From CAZUSO01 sp964622775 (GTDB lineage: Bacteria > Bacteroidota > Bacteroidia > Chitinophagales > Chitinophagaceae): DNA of 64,000 nucleotides. Of the stretch, positions 59,781 through 64,000 are shown in pieces. The notes under the pieces are model-generated. The model was not told where the DNA came from and did not search any database. It was given only the letters and a program-made list of their open reading frames with translations. Position 1 is the stretch's first letter. Each line of letters begins with the position of its first letter. The DNA lies in the NCBI GenBank assembly GCA_964622775.1, contig CAZUSO010000003.1, positions 1 to 64,000 on the forward strand, in the 5' to 3' direction. Both the position numbers and the translations under genes were made by a program.

Positions 59781-60824
59781 ATGCAGTTTAACGCCACGCA
59801 AATAGCTTCTTTTATTAATGGCTCCATTGAAGGAAACCCCGATGTGTCCATATCCGGAATTGCTAAAATAGAGGGAGCCGCCCGGGGATCGCTGAGCTTT
59901 ATAGCCAACCCGAAATATGAGCATTACCTGTATGAAACCGAAGCATCCATTGTCATTGTTAATAAGTCATTTCAAGCTGAACGGCCTGTAGCGCCTACTC
60001 TGATCCGCGTTGAGGACGCCTATGCTGCTTTTGCGCTGCTGATGGATAAATACAGCCAGCTTATTTCGGGAAATGACAACAGGAAGGGCGTCGAACAACC
60101 TTCCTTTATCAGCGATTCTGCCCGGATCGGCGAAGATGTGTATATCGGCGCTTTCAGCTATATCGGAGAAAATGTCCGTTTGGGTAATAAGGTAAAGATA
60201 TTTCCCGGTACGTTTATCGGGGATGGCGTTCACATTGGCGATAATACCATTGTCAATGCGGGCGTAAAGATCTATCATAATTGCATTATCGGAAAGTTGG
60301 CTATTATCCATGCCGGCGTTATTATCGGTGCGGATGGTTTCGGGTTTGCACCCCAGCCGGACGGCACCTATAAAAAAGTGCCGCAGTTGGGGAATGTGGT
60401 GATTGAGGACCAGGTGGAAATCGGAGCCGGCACTACCATTGACCGGGCCACGATGGACTCTACCGTCATCAGAAAGGGGGTGAAATTAGACAACCTGATC
60501 CAGATCGGCCACAATGTGGAGATAGGAGAAGGCACGGTTATTGCGGCGCAAACCGGCGTTTCCGGCAGTACTAAGATCGGGAAGCATTGCGTGATTGGCG
60601 GTCAGGTGGGCATTGTCGGGCATATACAAATCGCAGACGGCACCAAAATCAATGCGCAAAGCGGCTTATCCAAATCGATAACAGCGCCTAATATGGCATT
60701 TACCGGTTCCCCGGCATTTGATTATAAAAGTTCTTTACGCAGCCAGGCTGTTTTCCGAAATCTTCCCGCCATTCTGGAACGTATCGAAAAGCTGGAAAAA
60801 TTGCTGAAAGATAAGGAGGCATAA
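59781..60824 (+). CDS. lpxD: UDP-3-O-acylglucosamine N-acyltransferase LpxD
   Basis: The third step of lipid A synthesis: adds a second 3-hydroxyacyl chain to UDP-3-O-acyl-glucosamine. The 347-residue protein has the N-terminal uridine-binding domain (ATQIASFINGSIEGNPDVSISGIAKIEGA), then a left-handed beta-helix made of hexapeptide repeats (about residues 100-310; I-G-D/E-x-x patterns), and the conserved IGADGFGFAPQ and QIGHNVEIGEGTVIAAQTGVSGST segments containing the active-site His. The C-terminal helix is YKSSLRSQAVFRNLPAILERIEKLEK. Confidence 0.96.
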   Translation: MQFNATQIASFINGSIEGNPDVSISGIAKIEGAARGSLSFIANPKYEHYLYETEASIVIVNKSFQAERPVAPTLIRVEDAYAAFALLMDKYSQLISGNDNRKGVEQPSFISDSARIGEDVYIGAFSYIGENVRLGNKVKIFPGTFIGDGVHIGDNTIVNAGVKIYHNCIIGKLAIIHAGVIIGADGFGFAPQPDGTYKKVPQLGNVVIEDQVEIGAGTTIDRATMDSTVIRKGVKLDNLIQIGHNVEIGEGTVIAAQTGVSGSTKIGKHCVIGGQVGIVGHIQIADGTKINAQSGLSKSITAPNMAFTGSPAFDYKSSLRSQAVFRNLPAILERIEKLEKLLKDKEA

Positions 60825-60835
60825 CCGGCGTTTTC

Positions 60836-60862
60836 TTTGTATTAAATTTATCCTTTACTTTG
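60836..60862 (+). promoter_or_regulatory. Possible internal promoter for lpxC/fabZ
   Basis: TTTG (60836-60839) and TACTTTG (60856-60862) with a 16-nt spacer lie in the 118-nt gap before lpxC/fabZ. Both elements are slightly off consensus spacing. Confidence 0.4.
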
Positions 60863-60942
60863 CGCTGATAAAATTGATAAGTAATAAATTGTCTAACAGG
60901 CTTCATTTTTCTTTTGGATGAAGGTGGACGTATGGCTATTAT

Positions 60943-62364
60943 ATGAAAAACGATCAAGTGATGCCCGGTCAGGAATTTCAACAAACCCTAAGCAGTGAAG
61001 TTGTAATTGATGGCGTTGGCTTGCATACCGGCGAAAAAGTGACGCTAACCATGAAACCGGCCAATCCCGGATTCGGTATCCGGTTTCAGCGGATGGATTT
61101 ACCCGGCGAGCCCATTGTTAAAGCTGATGTTGATTATGTGGTGGATACCGCACGCGGCACTACGCTGGAACATAACGGCGCCCGTATTCATACCGTAGAG
61201 CATGTACTTGCAGCCTTGGCCGGGATGGGCGTGGATAATGTGATGCTGCAGCTCAACGGTTCGGAGATACCCATATTGGACGGCAGCGCTGCCGGCTTTA
61301 TTGAAGCTATCGATCAGGCCGGAATTCAAACCCAGGATGCCAAGAAGATTTATTATGCTATCGACACTAATATTCATTATTACGATCCGGTAAAAAATGT
61401 GGATATGCTGGCTATTCCTTCGAATGCCTACCAAATCACTACCATGATCGATTTTAATTCACCAGTGCTGGGAACGCAACATGCCGTTCTGAAAAATATC
61501 GCGAATTTTAAGAAAGAGATAGCCAACAGCCGTACATTTTGTTTTCTTCATGAACTGGAATTTCTGCTGGAAAACAACCTGATCAAGGGCGGCGACCTCA
61601 ATAATGCCATTGTGGTGGTGGATAAAAAAATAAGCGATGCCGAGCTGGAAAAGCTGGCACGCATATTCAACAAACAAAAGGTAGCGGTCAAAACCGAAGG
61701 TATTTTGAACAATGTACAGCTCCATCATAATAACGAACCTGCCCGGCATAAATTGTTGGACATTGTGGGTGATCTGGCGCTGACGGGTTATGCTATCAAT
61801 GCGCATATTATCGCCAGTCGCCCGGGCCATACTACCAATGTGGAATTTGCCCGGCGCATCAAGCAATACATCAGGAAAAACAAACACCTTTCGGCCATTC
61901 CTGTGTATGACCCGAATCAGCCTCCGGTTTACGATATTACCCATATTGAAAAATCATTGCCCCATAAATTTCCTTTTTTATTAGTGGATAAGATTATTCA
62001 AATGTCCGATAATGAAGTGGTAGGTATCAAGAATGTTACTTTCAATGAGCAGTTTTTTCAGGGACACTTCCCCGGCAACCCGGTAATGCCCGGCGTTTTG
62101 CAGATTGAAGCAATGGCTCAGGTGGGTGGTATTCTGGCACTGAACAACTATACCGATCCTGAAAATTATGACACATACTTTTTAAAGATTGATAAAGTAA
62201 AATTTAAGCAAAAAGTAGTACCCGGCGATACGCTGATCCTGAAGCTGGAGCTGACCAATCCTATCCGTCGCGGTATCTGTGAGATGCACGGTACTGCTTT
62301 TGTAGGCAATAAGATCGCTACGGAAGCCGAACTGGTGGCACAGATATTGCCGAAAGCAAAATAA
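60943..62364 (+). CDS. lpxC/fabZ: Bifunctional LpxC deacetylase / FabZ dehydratase
   Basis: A 473-residue fusion. Residues 1-305 are LpxC, the zinc deacetylase for the committed step of lipid A synthesis: the first zinc His is in HTVEHVLAALAGMG and the HKLLDIVGDLAL segment (about 267-278) holds the other ligands and the general acid side. Residues 325-473 are FabZ, the 3-hydroxyacyl-ACP dehydratase, with PHKFPFLLVDKI and GHFPGNPVMPGVLQIEAMAQ carrying the catalytic His and Glu. This fusion is characteristic of Bacteroidota and couples lipid A and fatty-acid synthesis, which compete for the same 3-hydroxyacyl-ACP. Confidence 0.97.
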   Translation: MKNDQVMPGQEFQQTLSSEVVIDGVGLHTGEKVTLTMKPANPGFGIRFQRMDLPGEPIVKADVDYVVDTARGTTLEHNGARIHTVEHVLAALAGMGVDNVMLQLNGSEIPILDGSAAGFIEAIDQAGIQTQDAKKIYYAIDTNIHYYDPVKNVDMLAIPSNAYQITTMIDFNSPVLGTQHAVLKNIANFKKEIANSRTFCFLHELEFLLENNLIKGGDLNNAIVVVDKKISDAELEKLARIFNKQKVAVKTEGILNNVQLHHNNEPARHKLLDIVGDLALTGYAINAHIIASRPGHTTNVEFARRIKQYIRKNKHLSAIPVYDPNQPPVYDITHIEKSLPHKFPFLLVDKIIQMSDNEVVGIKNVTFNEQFFQGHFPGNPVMPGVLQIEAMAQVGGILALNNYTDPENYDTYFLKIDKVKFKQKVVPGDTLILKLELTNPIRRGICEMHGTAFVGNKIATEAELVAQILPKAK

Positions 62365-62435
62365 ACAGTCAATAAAAGCTTGCTGAATTTAATCATGCCA
62401 TTCACCTGTTATGCCGGCCTCTTAAACATTATTGT

Positions 62436-63236
62436 ATGATTCATCCGCTAACGTATATACATCCCGATGCTAAGATAGGCAGGGATGTTACCATTGAACC
62501 ATTTGCGGTCATTCATAAAGATGTGGAAATTGGTGATGGTTCCTGGGTGGCCTCTCATGTTACGATTATGGATGGAGCGCGCATCGGTAACAATTGCCGG
62601 ATATTCCCGGGCGCGGTTATTGCTGCTATTCCCCAGGATTTGAAATACAGGGGAGAAGACTCCAAGGTGATTATCGGAAATAACTGTACCATCCGGGAAT
62701 GTGTAACCATCAACCGCGGTACCAGCGATAAGATGATGACTAAAGTTGGCGATAACTGCCTGATTATGGCCTATTGCCATATTGCGCATGATTGTATTAT
62801 TGGCGACAACTGCATTTTTTCCAATGACACTACACTGGCCGGACATATCTCCATAGGCGATTGTGTTATCCTGGCCGGACTGGTAGCGGTACAGCAATTT
62901 GTCCGGATTGGAAGGCATGCCTTTATAACCGGAGGTTCTTTGGTGCGCAAGGACGTGCCGCCTTATGTAAAGGCGGCACGGGAACCGCTTTCTTATGTCG
63001 GTGTAAATTCCGTCGGGCTCAAAAGGCGCGGATACAATATTGAAAAAATTAATGAAATCCTGGATATCTACCGGATCCTGTTCGTGCGCGGCAAAAATGT
63101 GGCTCAGGCTATCAATGTCATTGAAGCGGAAATTCCGGTATCCGATGAGCGTGATGAAATATTAACCTTCATCCGGGAATCGGGAAGAGGTATCATGCGG
63201 GGCTTTACGCGAAGAAGCAATGAAGATATGTCTTAA
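62436..63236 (+). CDS. lpxA: UDP-N-acetylglucosamine 3-O-acyltransferase LpxA
   Basis: The first step of lipid A synthesis. The 266-residue protein has an N-terminal left-handed beta-helix of hexapeptides (IHPDAKIGRDVTIEPFAVIHKDVEIGDG ...) and a helical C-terminal domain. The catalytic His lies in LIMAYCHIAHDCIIGDNCIFSND and substrate-binding residues in the preceding EC-VTINRGTSDKMMTKVGDNC. The stop overlaps the next gene by 17 nt. Confidence 0.97.
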   Translation: MIHPLTYIHPDAKIGRDVTIEPFAVIHKDVEIGDGSWVASHVTIMDGARIGNNCRIFPGAVIAAIPQDLKYRGEDSKVIIGNNCTIRECVTINRGTSDKMMTKVGDNCLIMAYCHIAHDCIIGDNCIFSNDTTLAGHISIGDCVILAGLVAVQQFVRIGRHAFITGGSLVRKDVPPYVKAAREPLSYVGVNSVGLKRRGYNIEKINEILDIYRILFVRGKNVAQAINVIEAEIPVSDERDEILTFIRESGRGIMRGFTRRSNEDMS

Positions 63237-63837
63237 TCAAATCAGCAAGCGATACCATAATCACTGGATATTCAAAAACATCAGTTATGTTTTCGAAGGT
63301 GTCGGCGCTTATGCCTTGCTGGGTGTGAATGGCTCGGGTAAATCCACATTGCTGCGTATCATCGGTGGTATGCAGGCCTGCAATGCCGGACGGATTGATT
63401 ATTCGCTTGCCGGAGTGGCTGTCAGTCCGGAACTGGTTTTTGAAAAAGTCAGTTATTGTGCGCCGGGTATGGATTTGATTGAAGAATTGACCCTCACCGA
63501 ATTTTTGAAATTTCATTTCGCCTTTAAAAAGATAATTCCCGGCTACAGCATTAATGCCATTATGGATCGGATGCAGTTGTCCAATGCCTCGGATAAATTC
63601 ATCCGGGATTTTTCATCCGGGATGAAGCAAAGAGCGAAGCTGGCACAAGCCTTTTTTTCGGATACCCCTTTATTGCTGTTGGATGAACCCTGTAGTAATC
63701 TCGATCAGCAGGGGGTAGATTTGTATCAGGAATGTCTTGTAGAATTTGCAGCGAATCGGTTGACTATTATTGCGTCAAATGATCACCGTGAATACCGGCA
63801 GGCGCAGATTGCAATTACTCTGGAAGATTATAAATAA
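63220..63837 (+). CDS. ABC transporter ATP-binding protein
   Basis: A 205-residue ATPase: Walker A GVNGSGKST (about residues 36-44), Q-loop region around FEKVSYCAP, signature RDFSSGMKQRAKLAQAF (about 128-144), Walker B LLLLDEPCSN (about 151-160) and the switch His in SNDHRE. This is a short, single-domain ABC subunit, so a separate permease is needed, presumably encoded beyond the window or elsewhere. Its 17-nt overlap with lpxA suggests it is made with lipid A enzymes; whether it moves lipid A, its precursors or something else is unknown. Confidence 0.92.
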   Translation: MKICLNQISKRYHNHWIFKNISYVFEGVGAYALLGVNGSGKSTLLRIIGGMQACNAGRIDYSLAGVAVSPELVFEKVSYCAPGMDLIEELTLTEFLKFHFAFKKIIPGYSINAIMDRMQLSNASDKFIRDFSSGMKQRAKLAQAFFSDTPLLLLDEPCSNLDQQGVDLYQECLVEFAANRLTIIASNDHREYRQAQIAITLEDYK

Positions 63838-64000
63838 CCGGCGTATCGGTTTCCTTTGGTGACGTTCCTGCACCAACCAACTAACAAGGGTATTGTGTTC
63901 TTCCTCTTTTATGTCATTCCGTAGGAATTGTTCAGTGAAGTTAATCTAAAGCGGTTTACAGATGCTTGCAGCATGATATCAGCAGTAGCATGTGACTGGT

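Overview
The window looks like a chromosomal segment of a Bacteroidota bacterium, most likely from the Chitinophagaceae or a close relative. The evidence is: promoters of the Bacteroidota type (TTTG about 19-21 nt before TAnnTTTG); frequent TTG/GTG starts without Shine-Dalgarno sites; a fused LpxC-FabZ; a PUR-like DUF3276 protein; DUF6089, DUF3575 and GSCFA proteins; a type IX secretion (T9SS) sorting domain; and several palindromic intergenic repeat families. By eye G+C is in the mid-40s. There is no prophage, CRISPR array, rRNA or tRNA that I can see. Most of the segment is ordinary core genome, interrupted by one intact insertion sequence and short decayed pieces.

Layout. 0.1-6.6 kb: a DUF6580 membrane protein, mtaB, a cation efflux protein, a DUF3276 protein, aroQ and an M13 peptidase. 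7.2-14.5 kb is the most accessory-like part: a DUF1398 protein, a CxxC thioredoxin-like protein behind a palindromic operator, a translationally coupled DUF2024-MarR-YggS operon, a Tat-exported Acg-type nitroreductase coupled to a PaaK-like adenylate-forming enzyme and bracketed by two related 24-nt repeats, and a DUF3575 outer-membrane protein. 14.76-16.03 kb: an intact IS with 22-bp inverted repeats, sitting in the terminator hairpin of the rimP-nusA-infB operon (16.0-21.1 kb). 21.4-31.5 kb: a DegT-fold enzyme with His in place of the catalytic Lys, recG with a non-standard start, an acyl-CoA ligase, a sugar-phosphate phosphatase, pdhB, a 3-hydroxyacyl-CoA dehydrogenase and small envelope proteins. 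31.7-34.5 kb: a LexA-like self-cleaving repressor with a DnaQ/GIY-YIG nuclease, facing the wreck of a DNA polymerase IV gene and a transposase fragment.

34.6-43.5 kb: a FAD-dependent reductase, a flotillin/NfeD pair, a gene-poor kilobase with repeats, a PadR/PspC pair, rnc and a GSCFA protein. 43.6-48.4 kb: a TetR-TolC-HlyD-EmrB tripartite efflux operon behind a palindromic operator. 48.5-56.1 kb: a TPR lipoprotein, a divergent pyrE/NUDIX pair that looks leaderless, coaD, a DUF2130 nuclease-like protein, a T9SS-exported SGNH protein and an oligopeptide-binding lipoprotein. 56.4-56.7 kb: a 21-bp-period tandem repeat. 57.0-63.8 kb: odhB, then an HD phosphohydrolase-lpxD-lpxC/fabZ-lpxA-ABC ATPase operon for lipid A synthesis.

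Functionally the window combines translation and transcription factors, lipid A and CoA synthesis, TCA-cycle acyltransferases and envelope maintenance with three self-regulated accessory modules (MarR, LexA-like, TetR). The points most worth following up are the DegT-fold K-to-H enzyme, the decayed SOS polymerase next to an intact LexA-like operon, the 21-bp repeat array, the Cys4 MarR operon with an exported DUF2024 protein, and the repeat-flanked Acg/ligase pair.
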